Part shown: one piece after another, positions 33,513-42,791 of the stretch
Layout of the letters: the number at the start of each line of letters is the position of its first letter
Position numbering within the stretch: the first letter of the stretch is position 1
Source of the DNA: Bacteroidales bacterium
Lineage (GTDB): Bacteria; Bacteroidota; Bacteroidia; Bacteroidales; UBA932
Reading direction: 5' to 3'
DNA length: 64,000 bases
Assembly: GCA_017560825.1 (NCBI GenBank)
Contig: JAFZED010000068.1
Location: 20,720-84,719 of the forward strand
Notes under the pieces: model-generated
Told to the model about the DNA's origin: nothing
Database searches by the model: none
Seen by the model: the letters and a program-made list of their open reading frames with translations, nothing else
Translations under genes and position numbers: made by a program

Positions 33513-35321
33513 ATGCAGGAAATCAGAAACATTGCGATCATTGCGCACGTCGACCACGGAAAGACTACCATCGTCGACAGGATGATCTATCAGGCTCGTC
33601 AGGCGAGGGAACAGGAGAAACTCGGAGAGCTTATTCTCGACAATAATGACCTTGAAAGAGAAAGAGGTATCACAATTCTCGCAAAGAATGTGTCTGTTAT
33701 ATATAAAGGTGTAAAGATCAATGTCATCGACACCCCGGGCCATAGCGATTTCGGTGGAGAGGTGGAGCGAGTGCTCAATATGGCTGATGGTGTGATCCTT
33801 CTCGTGGACGCCTTTGAGGGATGTATGCCTCAGACCCGTTTCGTGCTTCAGAAAGCCATCGAGATGGGCAAGAAGCCTGTCCTTGTGATCAACAAGGTGG
33901 ACAAGCAGAACTGCCGACCTGACGAGGTGCAGGAGGAGGTGTTCGACCTGATGTTCTCTCTTGGAGCAACTGAGGACCAGCTTGATTTCCGCACAATCTA
34001 CGGTAGCGCAAAGCAGGGTTGGATGTCATATGACTGGAAGCAGCCTACAGAGGACATCACTGCGCTTCTTGACACTATCCTTGAGGAGATTCCTGCTCCT
34101 GAGGTGGTGGAAGGAACCCCTCAGATGCTCATCTCTTCACTTGAATATTCTCCTTATGTGGGACGTATCGCTGTCGGACGTGTGACAAGAGGTACGCTTC
34201 AGGCTGGAATGAACATCACTCTCTGCAAGAGATACGACATAATGCAGAAGCAGAAGATCAAGGAACTTATGATCTTCGACGGTCTCGGAAAATCAAAGGT
34301 GGACTCTGTTCAGTGCGGTGACATCTGTGCTGTAGTGGGTCTGGAGGGCTTCGAGATCGGAGACACAGTCGCTGACTTCGAGAATCCGGAGGCGCTTCCT
34401 CCTATCGAAGTGGATGAGCCTACAATGAGTATGCTCTTCTGCATCAACAACTCCCCATTCTTCGGAAAGGAGGGTAAGTTCGTGACTTCAAGACACTTGA
34501 AGGAGCGTCTTGAGAAGGAACTTGAGAAGAACCTCGCACTCAGGGTAAAACCGGGTCCTAACGCAGACTCATTCGTGGTGTACGGACGTGGTGTCCTTCA
34601 CCTCTCTGTCCTTATCGAGACAATGCGCCGCGAGGGCTTTGAGCTTCAGGTGGGCCAGCCTAAGGTCCTTGACAAGATGATCGGCGGCCAGCGCTGTGAG
34701 CCTATCGAGAACCTTACAATCGATCTTCCTGAGGAGTTTGTAGGAAGAGCCATCGAGATGGTGACACGCCGTAAGGGTGCCCTCATCCAGATGGAAGGCA
34801 GGGGAGACAGGACTCATCTTGAGTTTGACGTTCCTTCACGCGGACTTATGGGACTCAGAAGCAACCTTCTCACAGCTACTCAGGGTGAGGCTGTGGTGGC
34901 ACACCGCCTGAAAGGCTATGAGCCGTACAAGGGCGACATCGAGCGCCGTACCAACGGTTCACTCGTGTCCCTGGAGACAGGTGTTTCTGTGGCTTACTCT
35001 ATGGACAAGCTCCAGGACAGAGGACGTTTCTTCATCGAGCCGGGTGTGGATATATACGAGGGGCAGGTAGTGGGTGAGCACACAAGAGAGCGCGACCTGA
35101 ACATCAACATCTGCAAGACCAAGAAGCTTACAAATATGCGTGCGTCCGGAAGCGACGACAAGGTTATGCTTCCGCCACCGATCGTTTTCTCTCTCGAGGA
35201 GGCTCTCGAGTACATCCAGGAGGATGAGCTCGTCGAGGTGACTCCAAAGTCGATGAGACTTAGGAAGATAATTCTCAACGAAATCGAGCGAAAAAGAAAA
35301 AGTTCGGATATAAATTGCTAA
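33513..35321 (+). CDS. typA: Ribosome-associated GTPase BipA/TypA
   Basis: Translational GTPase of the EF-G class involved in 50S assembly and stress adaptation. From the ATG at 33513 (MQEIRNIAIIAHVDHGKTT) it has 602 residues. G1 is AHVDHGKTT, switch I is ERERGITILAKN, G3 is DTPGHSDFGGEVER and G4 is NKVDKQNC. The BipA-specific C-terminal domain carries RGLMGLRSNLLTATQGEA and ends ELVEVTPKSMRLRK. The upstream GTG at 33486 adds nine residues with no family match and is rejected. Confidence 0.96.
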   Translation: MQEIRNIAIIAHVDHGKTTIVDRMIYQARQAREQEKLGELILDNNDLERERGITILAKNVSVIYKGVKINVIDTPGHSDFGGEVERVLNMADGVILLVDAFEGCMPQTRFVLQKAIEMGKKPVLVINKVDKQNCRPDEVQEEVFDLMFSLGATEDQLDFRTIYGSAKQGWMSYDWKQPTEDITALLDTILEEIPAPEVVEGTPQMLISSLEYSPYVGRIAVGRVTRGTLQAGMNITLCKRYDIMQKQKIKELMIFDGLGKSKVDSVQCGDICAVVGLEGFEIGDTVADFENPEALPPIEVDEPTMSMLFCINNSPFFGKEGKFVTSRHLKERLEKELEKNLALRVKPGPNADSFVVYGRGVLHLSVLIETMRREGFELQVGQPKVLDKMIGGQRCEPIENLTIDLPEEFVGRAIEMVTRRKGALIQMEGRGDRTHLEFDVPSRGLMGLRSNLLTATQGEAVVAHRLKGYEPYKGDIERRTNGSLVSLETGVSVAYSMDKLQDRGRFFIEPGVDIYEGQVVGEHTRERDLNINICKTKKLTNMRASGSDDKVMLPPPIVFSLEEALEYIQEDELVEVTPKSMRLRKIILNEIERKRKSSDINC

Positions 35322-35345
35322 TAATAAAAGTTTTTGTTACCTTTG
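35315..35345 (+). promoter_or_regulatory. Promoter of yceD-rpmF
   Basis: TTG (35315-35317) and TACCTTTG (35338-35345) with 20-base spacing, 28 bases before the ATG. The -33 element overlaps the typA stop. Confidence 0.65.
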
Positions 35346-35372
35346 CGGGCTCAAATCTATTTACGGGTCGTA

Positions 35373-35894
35373 ATGAGTGAAGAATTTGTAATACCTTTAA
35401 ATGGATTGTCTGCCGGAAAGAACGAGTTCCGATGGCAGGCCTCGAAGGAGTTCTTTGAGACGTTTGAAAACTCCGAAATCCTTGATGCACAGTTAGATGC
35501 ATCGGTTTCAGTGGAGAAGTCAGGCAGGTATATCGGTGTCGATTGTGAGGTTGTAGGAACGGTTACTGTCGAGTGTGACAGGTGCCTTGGTGACCTGAAG
35601 ATGCCGGTGGATGAAGAGATCCTGCTGAGCGTGAAGTTCGGTGAGGAAGGCACATCCGAGGAGACTGACGACTCCGAAAGGGAAGTAATCTATCTTCCGC
35701 AGGATGACGCGGTGCTCGATATGAAGCAGATCATATATGACTATGTCTGCCTTTCACTTCCGATGCAGCGTTTCCACGCAGAAGGTGAGTGTGATCCGGA
35801 TGCGATGAGGTATCTTGCTGGAGAAGGTGCGGAGGAAGAAGACGTCAAGGAGGATTCATACAATCCTTTCGCAGCGCTGAAGGGAATGTTTTGA
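35373..35894 (+). CDS. yceD: DUF177 / YceD family protein
   Basis: A 173-residue acidic protein of the DUF177 family, widely found just upstream of rpmF and linked to 23S rRNA accumulation in plants and E. coli (family knowledge). Residues 30-110 contain the beta-rich core with two cysteines in the conserved VTVECDRCLGDLKMPV segment. The LPQDDAVLDMKQIIYDYVCL block and LPMQRFHAEGECD, with a final cysteine, follow. The start at 35373 follows the promoter. The rpmF start is 33 bases downstream, the classical pair. Confidence 0.88.
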   Translation: MSEEFVIPLNGLSAGKNEFRWQASKEFFETFENSEILDAQLDASVSVEKSGRYIGVDCEVVGTVTVECDRCLGDLKMPVDEEILLSVKFGEEGTSEETDDSEREVIYLPQDDAVLDMKQIIYDYVCLSLPMQRFHAEGECDPDAMRYLAGEGAEEEDVKEDSYNPFAALKGMF

Positions 35895-35927
35895 AAGAAG
35901 AATATTAATAATTAAAAATATAGTAAA

Positions 35928-36110
35928 ATGGCACATCCAAAACACAGAGTCTCTAAGCAGAGACGTGACAAAAGAAGAACACACGACGTTGCTGTAGTTC
36001 CTACTCTCGCAACTTGTTCAAACTGCGGCGCAACTATTATGTACCACAGAGTATGCCCTGAGTGCGGCTACTACAGAGGTCGTCAGATCATCGAGAAGAA
36101 GGCTGAGTAA
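35928..36110 (+). CDS. rpmF: 50S ribosomal protein L32
   Basis: 60 residues, basic N-terminus MAHPKHRVSKQRRDKRRTHD. The four-cysteine zinc ribbon has Cys30, Cys33, Cys43 and Cys46 (CSNCGATIMYHRVCPECGYY). A zinc-binding C+ form. Follows yceD and precedes tRNA-Arg. Confidence 0.97.
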   Translation: MAHPKHRVSKQRRDKRRTHDVAVVPTLATCSNCGATIMYHRVCPECGYYRGRQIIEKKAE

Positions 36111-36129
36111 TCAGTCTCCTTTTTTATCC

Positions 36130-36201
36130 GGCCCTGTAGTTCAACGGATAGAATGGAAGTTTCCTAAACTTTAGATAGCAGTTCGATTCTGCTCGGGGCT
36201 A
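36130..36201 (+). tRNA. tRNA-Arg (CCT)
   Basis: A 72-base cloverleaf. Acceptor GGCCCTG/CGGGGCT, D-arm GTTC-AACGGATA-GAAT, anticodon loop TTCCTAA giving CCT, T-arm AGCAG TTCGATT CTGCT. CCA is not encoded. Confidence 0.93.
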
Positions 36202-36205
36202 CAAA

Positions 36206-36238
36206 GCAGGCCAGACGATAAACGTCTGGCCTGCTTTT
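36206..36238 (+). terminator. Terminator after tRNA-Arg
   Basis: A perfect 12-bp stem GCAGGCCAGACG/CGTCTGGCCTGC with a 5-base loop, followed by TTTT. Confidence 0.9.
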
Positions 36239-36257
36239 GTATATCCCAAATATTTAT

Positions 36258-36265
36258 TATCTTTG
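36258..36265 (+). promoter_or_regulatory. -7 box of ridA
   Basis: TATCTTTG, 30 bases before the ridA ATG. Confidence 0.6.
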
Positions 36266-36295
36266 TATGTTTTACCAATACTAAAAATTGAAGAT

Positions 36296-36670
36296 ATGAA
36301 GAAAGTAATTGCTACTCCTGATGCACCTAAGGCTGTGGGCCCATATTCACAGGCTATCGAGGTTAACGGAACACTCTACATTTCAGGTCAGATTCCTGTA
36401 AATCCTGCTGACGGAAAGGTTCAGGAGGACATCGTTGCTGCAGCACATCAGTCACTCAAGAACATCGGAGCTATCCTCAAGGAGGCTGGTATGACTTATG
36501 ACAATGTAGTGAAGACTACAGTTCTTCTTGCTGACATCGCTGATTTCAAGGCTGTCAATGAGGTTTACGCTGAGTACTTCACAGGTGACAAGCCTGCAAG
36601 AGCTTGCTATCAGGCTGCTGCCCTTCCGCTTGGCGTGAAGGTGGAGATCGAGGCTATTGCTGTAAAATAG
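36296..36670 (+). CDS. ridA: RidA family reactive-enamine deaminase
   Basis: 124 residues from MKKVIATPDAPKAVGPYSQA. Hydrolyses 2-aminoacrylate and related imines from PLP enzymes, protecting targets such as serine hydroxymethyltransferase. The conserved substrate-binding arginine lies in DKPARACYQAAALP, and the VKVEIEAIAV end is canonical. The earlier 36263 start would include the promoter box. The next gene starts 13 bases after the stop and may be co-transcribed. Confidence 0.95.
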   Translation: MKKVIATPDAPKAVGPYSQAIEVNGTLYISGQIPVNPADGKVQEDIVAAAHQSLKNIGAILKEAGMTYDNVVKTTVLLADIADFKAVNEVYAEYFTGDKPARACYQAAALPLGVKVEIEAIAVK

Positions 36671-36683
36671 TCCCAGGCTCTGA

Positions 36684-38927
36684 ATGAGCAGAAGATCCAT
36701 CATAATCTGTCTGGCCGTACTGGCCGTTATGATTGTGGGAGTCGGTGTTGCTGTCGCCGTGTTGTATTCCGGTGTTGACAGCGCGCAGACCCGCAAAGGA
36801 AGTTTCGTGCCGGATCAGGAGCGTTACCTGCTCCTGCCGGCCGTTCCTGCGGACGCTGCGCTTGTGGCCTGTCTCTCAGATGTGGAGGATGCCGTGAACG
36901 GACCCCTCCGCGGATTCCGTTTCCCGGATGCCCTTGCCTCAGAACTCGCTGCAGGCTCTTTCCCGTCCTTCTCTTCGGCCTCAATGGTCGTTTCCCTTCA
37001 TTATGGCGGCAAGATGAATCCGCTGTATGTCTTTGATGCCGGCCAGGCTGTTTCGGAGCCATCCGAAGATGCTTCGGCCCTTATGTCTTTTGCCGCCGGC
37101 CAGGGCCTGTACGCGCAGTTTGTGGACTGTTCCAAGGCTTCAGACGGCACTCGTTCCATCGCGAAACATTCTGTGGTGCTTGTCTCTGACACAGAGACAC
37201 TTGTGAAGTCTGCAACCAGACATCTTGCAGAACCTATTTCAGTTATGTATGCCGGAGGATTTGCCGATGCGTCTCAGTTGGCAGGTGGCAAGGATCTGGT
37301 GTTCATAGCAAACCATAGCGCAAAGACGCTTATGCCTGTGGCATTGGCAAAGTCGCGTTCCAACATCAGCAGTCCTTTCATTGCAAATCTTGCCCAGTGG
37401 ACTGTAATCGAAATCGAAAAGACAGATGCGACCGGTGCATATGCTGCCATCTCAGCAGTCTATGACCAGGACGCTTCAGACTATATGACTGTGCTGGAGA
37501 AGTCCCAGCCAGCCGTCTCGAAACTTTCGCAGATCCTGCCTTCTTTCGCAGTGTCTGCCATCTCTCTTCCTATGAAGAGTACGGAATCATACATTGATGC
37601 CTATCAGTCATTTATGGACTCGAAGCAGTCCCTCCAGAGCTATCGCAAGAAGCAGAGAGACCTGACTGCAAGAGCAGGCCTGTCTCCGGAGGATTTTGTC
37701 AAGAGATTGGACATCAAGGAGATGGCTAAAGCTTCATTCCTCCTCGGAAAGTCGCTTGCCGAGGTCAACCTGATGAGGATAGGAAAGGAGGACACCCTTA
37801 TATTCGTAGGCACTGAGAACAAATCATTCAAGCATTATGTCCCTGCGACCCACGCCTGGCCGTATGCTTCGTTCGCCGCTTCAGTCTTCGGCGACATCTT
37901 CCAGCTCAAGGACGAGTCCTGCTTTACATATATCAACGGATGGATCATCTCAGGAAGTATGGCGGCAGTCGAAATGTACGTTAAGGACAAGGTCCTCGAC
38001 TACAATCTTACCGAATATATGGCGAATGCCGGCCAGAAGGATCTTCTCGCGACCGAAGCTTCGCTGGTCGCATATTTCTCCCTCGGAGAGTACCCTGCAG
38101 GACATAAGGATATATTTACGAATCCTGTTGCAGAGGCTTTGAAGCCTCTTTATCAGGGATGCGACTACTGCCCTGCGGTGCTTGCTGTTTCAAATGGAAA
38201 GGACGGCCTGACAGGACGTCTCAGGATTCCGCGTCTTGAGATGATGAAGTCGAAAGCTCCTCAGGTAGAGAGAGATACGACTGTTGTGATCCCGCAGGGA
38301 CCGTTCAAGGTAAAGAACAGTGCTACAGGCAGGACCAACCTTCTGTACCAGAACGAGCACGGAGCGATCTGCCTCAAGGAAGAGGATGGAAAAGGACTTT
38401 GGGGAGTGCCTTTCAAGGAGAAGATGTGCGGAGCAGTAGGGGAAGTTGATTATTATGCCAACGGCAAGATACAGTTCGTGTTCGCCGCAGGCAGCAAGGT
38501 ATATATCATAGACCGTCTGGGAAACTATGTGAACGGTTTCCCTATCGATCTGGGCAAGGAGATTCTTCTCGGACCTGACGTCTATGATTTCAACAAGAAG
38601 AAAGCATATAATATAATGGTCCTTCACAAGGACTTTACCGTCGATATGTACAACCTCAAGGGTAAGAAACCTGATTCCTGGAAGGGAATTGTGGCTCCTG
38701 AGAGGATAAAGGAGCTCCCTGAGCCTCTGGAAGTGGGTGGCAGCACCTACTGGGTGGTCAGGACTTCTATCCAGACGCTGATATATCCGTTCTACGGCGG
38801 CAGCCCGCTGACTACCTTCACCGGCGACAAAATGGTTCTTCCAAAGAGCGAGGTGACAGTGGTGGACGGAACTTCAGTGAGTGTGGAGTGCTATGACGGA
38901 CAGAAACGCACAGTGGTGCTTAAATAA
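36684..38927 (+). CDS. Membrane-anchored protein of unknown function
   Basis: I do not recognise a named family. Of 747 residues, 6-28 form one N-terminal membrane segment (IIICLAVLAVMIVGVGVAVA), with no lipobox, so the bulk should lie in the periplasm. Residues 50-520 repeat a pattern of paired strands. The last 200 residues, from LYQNEHGAICLKEEDGKGLW through QFVFAAGSKVYIIDRLGNYV, look like beta-propeller blades of the PQQ or WD type. The LLLPAVPADAALVACL start of the outer region is vaguely like DUF3352 proteins, a weak guess. It lies between ridA (13 bases) and an acyl-CoA synthetase gene (66 bases), which gives no clear functional clue. Confidence 0.7.
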   Translation: MSRRSIIICLAVLAVMIVGVGVAVAVLYSGVDSAQTRKGSFVPDQERYLLLPAVPADAALVACLSDVEDAVNGPLRGFRFPDALASELAAGSFPSFSSASMVVSLHYGGKMNPLYVFDAGQAVSEPSEDASALMSFAAGQGLYAQFVDCSKASDGTRSIAKHSVVLVSDTETLVKSATRHLAEPISVMYAGGFADASQLAGGKDLVFIANHSAKTLMPVALAKSRSNISSPFIANLAQWTVIEIEKTDATGAYAAISAVYDQDASDYMTVLEKSQPAVSKLSQILPSFAVSAISLPMKSTESYIDAYQSFMDSKQSLQSYRKKQRDLTARAGLSPEDFVKRLDIKEMAKASFLLGKSLAEVNLMRIGKEDTLIFVGTENKSFKHYVPATHAWPYASFAASVFGDIFQLKDESCFTYINGWIISGSMAAVEMYVKDKVLDYNLTEYMANAGQKDLLATEASLVAYFSLGEYPAGHKDIFTNPVAEALKPLYQGCDYCPAVLAVSNGKDGLTGRLRIPRLEMMKSKAPQVERDTTVVIPQGPFKVKNSATGRTNLLYQNEHGAICLKEEDGKGLWGVPFKEKMCGAVGEVDYYANGKIQFVFAAGSKVYIIDRLGNYVNGFPIDLGKEILLGPDVYDFNKKKAYNIMVLHKDFTVDMYNLKGKKPDSWKGIVAPERIKELPEPLEVGGSTYWVVRTSIQTLIYPFYGGSPLTTFTGDKMVLPKSEVTVVDGTSVSVECYDGQKRTVVLK

Positions 38928-38993
38928 AAGTGTACTTAGGAAAACGTCGTACTTTAACTGAACCTGACGTTTAGATTTTAACTTAGAATCATT

Positions 38994-40652
38994 ATGGAAT
39001 TTACATCAGTTAACAAGATTTTTCAGGAATCTTTCAAGAAGAACTGGGACAGACCTGCGATCTCCAACTATCAGGGAGTGACTCTTCACTACCGCGATGT
39101 TGCAAGAAGAGTCGCAAAGATGCACATTATGTTTGAAGAGTGCGGTCTGGAAAGAGGAGACAAGGTGGCTTTATGCTCAAGAAACCAGGCAAACTGGGCT
39201 GTGGCATTTCTCTCTGCTCTTACCTATGGAGCCGTTCCGGTGCCGCTTCTTCACGAATTCAAGTCAAGCAACATACACCATCTTGTAAATCACTCCGAGG
39301 CAAAGATCCTCTTCGTGGATGACATCATCTGGGAAGGACTTTCTGAGAGTGAAATGCCTGATGTTCAGGCTATCATCCAGGTAAACACGTTCAAGCTGCT
39401 TTATGCAAGGGATGAGAAGATCGTCAACACAAAAGAGCACCTGAACGAGCTGTTCGGAAGAAGGTATCCTGAGGAATTCACCCAGAACGATCTCAATTAT
39501 TACGAGGACTCTGCAGAAGAGCTTGCAGTCATCAACTACACTTCGGGAACATCAGGATTCTCGAAGGGTGTGATGATCCCTTACCGTGCCATCAGGTCAA
39601 ACCTTGAGTTCGGACAGAAGGTTCTTCCGGGCCTTGACAACACGAAGAGCGTTGTCTCTATGCTCCCTTCCGCACATATGTACGGACTTATGTTCGAGCT
39701 TCTTTATGAACTATCTGCAGGTGCACACGTACATTTCCTTTCAAGAGTACCGAGCCCTAAGATCATTATGCAGGCCCTTGCTGAGGTTAAGCCTTACGTC
39801 GTGATCGCGGTTCCTCTGGTGATTGAGAAGATCTACAAGAGCAAGGTGAAGCCGGTTCTTGAGAAGGAAGGAATCAAGTTCCTGATGAAGCTCCCGGGTC
39901 TTAACCAGGTGGTTATGAACAAGATCAAGGCAGAGCTTATAAATGCCTTCGGAGGTGAATTCTATGAGGTTATCGTAGGTGGAGCCGCATTCAACAAGGA
40001 GGTGGAGTCGTTCTTCAAGCAGATGGGATTCCCTATCACTGTGGGTTACGGAATGACAGAGTGCGCCCCTATCATCACTTACGATGACTGGTCAGTGGAG
40101 AAACTCTACTCTTGCGGAAAGACAGTTCCTAATATGGAGATTATGATCGCTTCACCAGATCCGCGGAATGTCCCTGGCGAGATCCGCGTAAAGGGTGCTA
40201 ATGTGTTCCTCGGCTACTTCAAGAACGAGGAAGCGACTAAGGAAGTCTTCACCGAGGACGGCTGGTTCCGCACAGGTGATATGGGTGTGATCGACCAGGA
40301 TGGCTGCCTCTTCATAAAGGGCCGCTCTAAGTGTATGATCCTCGGCCCAAGCGGACAGAATATCTATCCTGAAGAAGTTGAGGTAGTAATCAACAGCCAG
40401 CCATATGTCGTTGATTCACTTGTTGTTGAGGATAACGGAGGTCTTACAGCCCTCATCTATCCAGACTTCCCTCAGGGTCTCAAGGAAGGTATGAATCAGA
40501 AGGCGTTCGCGACATTTGTCGAGAATATGCTCCCTGAACTGAATAAGGAACTTCCTAACTATGCACGTCTGAAGAAGATCGTGGTGATGACTGAGGACTT
40601 CGAAAGAACTCCAAAGAAGAGCATCAAGAGATACCTTTATCAGAGAAGCTAA
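38994..40652 (+). CDS. AMP-binding long-chain acyl-CoA synthetase-like protein
   Basis: Adenylate-forming enzyme that activates a carboxylate, most likely a fatty acid, through an acyl-AMP. Of 552 residues, the P-loop is NYTSGTSGFSKGVMIPY (about 179-195). A5 is GYGMTECAPI, A7 GWFRTGDMGVID, A8 GRSKCMILGPSGQNIYPEEV and the catalytic-lysine motif A10 is RTPKKSIKRYLY at the end. It resembles FadD-type synthetases shorter than the E. coli enzyme. No signal or membrane helix is seen. It precedes dCMP deaminase by 22 bases, and both read in the same direction. Confidence 0.88.
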   Translation: MEFTSVNKIFQESFKKNWDRPAISNYQGVTLHYRDVARRVAKMHIMFEECGLERGDKVALCSRNQANWAVAFLSALTYGAVPVPLLHEFKSSNIHHLVNHSEAKILFVDDIIWEGLSESEMPDVQAIIQVNTFKLLYARDEKIVNTKEHLNELFGRRYPEEFTQNDLNYYEDSAEELAVINYTSGTSGFSKGVMIPYRAIRSNLEFGQKVLPGLDNTKSVVSMLPSAHMYGLMFELLYELSAGAHVHFLSRVPSPKIIMQALAEVKPYVVIAVPLVIEKIYKSKVKPVLEKEGIKFLMKLPGLNQVVMNKIKAELINAFGGEFYEVIVGGAAFNKEVESFFKQMGFPITVGYGMTECAPIITYDDWSVEKLYSCGKTVPNMEIMIASPDPRNVPGEIRVKGANVFLGYFKNEEATKEVFTEDGWFRTGDMGVIDQDGCLFIKGRSKCMILGPSGQNIYPEEVEVVINSQPYVVDSLVVEDNGGLTALIYPDFPQGLKEGMNQKAFATFVENMLPELNKELPNYARLKKIVVMTEDFERTPKKSIKRYLYQRS

Positions 40653-40674
40653 ACACTTTTAAACACTCCCCGAA

Positions 40675-41079
40675 ATGGAAAAGTTTGATCAGAGTTACAT
40701 AGAGATGGCAGGCGTATGGGCCCGCAACTCCTACTGCAAGCGCCGTCAGGTGGGCGCACTTCTTGTCAAGGACAGGATGATCATCTCGGACGGCTACAAC
40801 GGCACTCCGGCAGGGTTCGAGAATGTCTGCGAGGACGAGAACGGAGTCACAAAGCCCTATGTCCTCCACGCTGAGGCAAATGCCATCACAAAGGTCGCAA
40901 AGTCAGGAAACAACAGCAAGGATGCCACCTTGTACGTGACTGCAGCTCCTTGTGTGGAATGTGCGAAACTGATCATTCAGGCAGGCATAAAAAGGGTGGT
41001 GTACAGAGATGCCTACCGTCTGACAGACGGTGTGGATCTTCTTCGCAAGGCCGGTGTGGAAGTCGAACAGGTAGAATAG
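40675..41079 (+). CDS. dCMP deaminase family protein
   Basis: Zinc-dependent cytidine/deoxycytidylate deaminase; the Bacteroidota homologs usually make dUMP from dCMP for thymidylate synthesis. The 134-residue product contains the zinc motif HAEANAI and APCVECAKLIIQAG (PCxxC), with the preceding RRQVGALLVKDRMIISDGYN substrate region. A ComEB-like identity is also possible. It ends three bases before the S41 protease gene. Confidence 0.88.
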   Translation: MEKFDQSYIEMAGVWARNSYCKRRQVGALLVKDRMIISDGYNGTPAGFENVCEDENGVTKPYVLHAEANAITKVAKSGNNSKDATLYVTAAPCVECAKLIIQAGIKRVVYRDAYRLTDGVDLLRKAGVEVEQVE

Positions 41080-41082
41080 ACT

Positions 41083-42672
41083 ATGAGAAGATTTGACAAT
41101 ACAGTAGCTGTGGCACTCCTTGGAATCCTCCTGGGAGTGCTTGCTACACTTACAGTGAACAAGGGAATAGAGTCCAGGAAGAAGTTCGACGGCGACTACA
41201 ACCGCTGGAGAAAGCTGAACCTCATCCTTCAGGAGGTGGAGAAGAACTATGTGGACACCATCAAGATGAAGGCTATGACAGACGCGGCTGTGACTGCTGC
41301 GCTGGCAGAGCTGGATCCGCACTCGGTCTATCTCCCGCCAGTGGAACTTACTGAATCTGAGGAAGAACTCTCGGGTAATTTCGAGGGTATCGGTATTACA
41401 TTCAATGTTCCGAACGACACAGCTGTCGTGCTTAGCCCTGTGCAGGGCGGACCGTCTGAAAAGGCGGGCCTGCTTCAGGGAGACAGAATCATCAAGGTCG
41501 ATGACCGTGTGATTGCAGGCAACAAGACTCCTCAGGACAGTATGATCAGACTGATGAAAGGCCCGAAAGGCACAAAAGTCAAGATCACCGTAAATCGTGA
41601 CGGAGTCCTCATTCCGTTCGACATCGTGCGTGACAAGATCCCTGTGCACTGCGTTGATGCTGCATTTATGATTGATGAGACAACAGGCTACATCAAGCTT
41701 TCCAAGTTCACCAGAACCACTTATAAAGAGTTTACTGAGGCTGCAGGCAAGCTTATGGAGCAGGGTATGAAGCGTCTTATCTTCGATCTTAGAGACAACA
41801 CCGGAGGCTACTTCGACCAGTCTTGGAAACTTGCCAACGAATTTCTCGGAAGAGGTCAGCTTGTGGTCTATATGCAAGGCCGCAACCGCCCTCGTGATGA
41901 GTTCGATGCGGATGGAAGGGGAAAGCTTCAGGATATAGAACTGTCAGTGCTCATCAACGAAGGCAGCGCTTCGTCAAGCGAAATCTTCGCCGGTGCAATA
42001 CAGGATAATGACAGGGGAGTGATCATCGGTCGCCGCTCATTCGGTAAAGGACTTGTGCAGGAACCTGTCAACTTTACAGACGGTTCCGGAATCCGCCTTA
42101 CTGTGGCAAGATTCTACACACCTTCCGGACGCTGCATCCAGAAACCTTACGACAAGAACTACGACTACGACATCTATGAGAGGTACGCTCACGGCGAGAT
42201 GACCTCGGCAGACAGTATGAAGATCGACACGACTTCGGTATATTACACCCTCAAGGGACGCCACGTCTATGGTGGCGGCGGAATCATTCCTGATATATTC
42301 GTACCTATCGATACGACTAAGGCTACAGATTTCTATGTTAAGTGCAACAGAAAGGCGACATCAGTCAGATTTGCTCAGACTATGTTCGACAAGTACCGCG
42401 GCGCCTTGGCCTCAATAAATGATTTTGATGTACTTGACACTTATCTTGATGACGTTGACCTGGCCTCACAATTCCTTGATTTTGCCGCAAGGGTAGATGG
42501 AATCAAGCCGGAGAAAGGAGAATGGGAGAAGTCGGCGGAGTATATGATGCCGCAGCTCAAGGCCCTCGTCGGCCGCTTCTCGAAGCTCGGCGACGAAGCC
42601 TTCCACCGCTACTACATTCCTATTGACGATACGATCCAGTCGGCGCTCAAAAACTCCAGCGTCATAGACTGA
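41083..42672 (+). CDS. S41 family C-terminal processing protease
   Basis: A 529-residue exported or membrane-anchored tail-specific protease. An N-terminal hydrophobic segment (8-24) is followed by the EVEKNYVDTIKMKAMTDAAV domain. A PDZ domain spans about 105-185 (GIGITFNVPNDTAVVLSPVQ, then GGPSEKAGLLQGDRIIKVDD). The catalytic domain has its serine region GSASSSEI at 294-301 and the lysine in RRSFGKGLVQE. A Ser/Lys dyad is thus present. The C-terminal tail after 430 is unlike E. coli Prc. It is followed by a strong terminator that ends the acyl-CoA synthetase-dCMP deaminase-protease unit. Confidence 0.92.
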   Translation: MRRFDNTVAVALLGILLGVLATLTVNKGIESRKKFDGDYNRWRKLNLILQEVEKNYVDTIKMKAMTDAAVTAALAELDPHSVYLPPVELTESEEELSGNFEGIGITFNVPNDTAVVLSPVQGGPSEKAGLLQGDRIIKVDDRVIAGNKTPQDSMIRLMKGPKGTKVKITVNRDGVLIPFDIVRDKIPVHCVDAAFMIDETTGYIKLSKFTRTTYKEFTEAAGKLMEQGMKRLIFDLRDNTGGYFDQSWKLANEFLGRGQLVVYMQGRNRPRDEFDADGRGKLQDIELSVLINEGSASSSEIFAGAIQDNDRGVIIGRRSFGKGLVQEPVNFTDGSGIRLTVARFYTPSGRCIQKPYDKNYDYDIYERYAHGEMTSADSMKIDTTSVYYTLKGRHVYGGGGIIPDIFVPIDTTKATDFYVKCNRKATSVRFAQTMFDKYRGALASINDFDVLDTYLDDVDLASQFLDFAARVDGIKPEKGEWEKSAEYMMPQLKALVGRFSKLGDEAFHRYYIPIDDTIQSALKNSSVID

Positions 42673-42692
42673 TGAAACTTGAAACAAATCGT

Positions 42693-42725
42693 GGCCTCCA
42701 GCATAAATGTTGGGGGCCTTTTTCT
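42693..42725 (+). terminator. Terminator after the S41 protease gene
   Basis: GGCC(T)CCA/TGG(G)GGCC stem with a 10-base loop followed by TTTTTCTTT. Confidence 0.85.
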
Positions 42726-42747
42726 TTGTGAATCAGTGTATTTGTTG

Positions 42748-42755
42748 TAAATTTG
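42748..42755 (+). promoter_or_regulatory. Promoter of the surface lipoprotein operon
   Basis: TAAATTTG, 36 bases before the first ATG. A TTTG at 42725-42728 is 19 bases upstream, the usual spacing. It is the only -7 match before the four-gene unit. Confidence 0.6.
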
Positions 42756-42791
42756 TATGTTTAATCACATCGTAAACTTTTCACTGAACAT

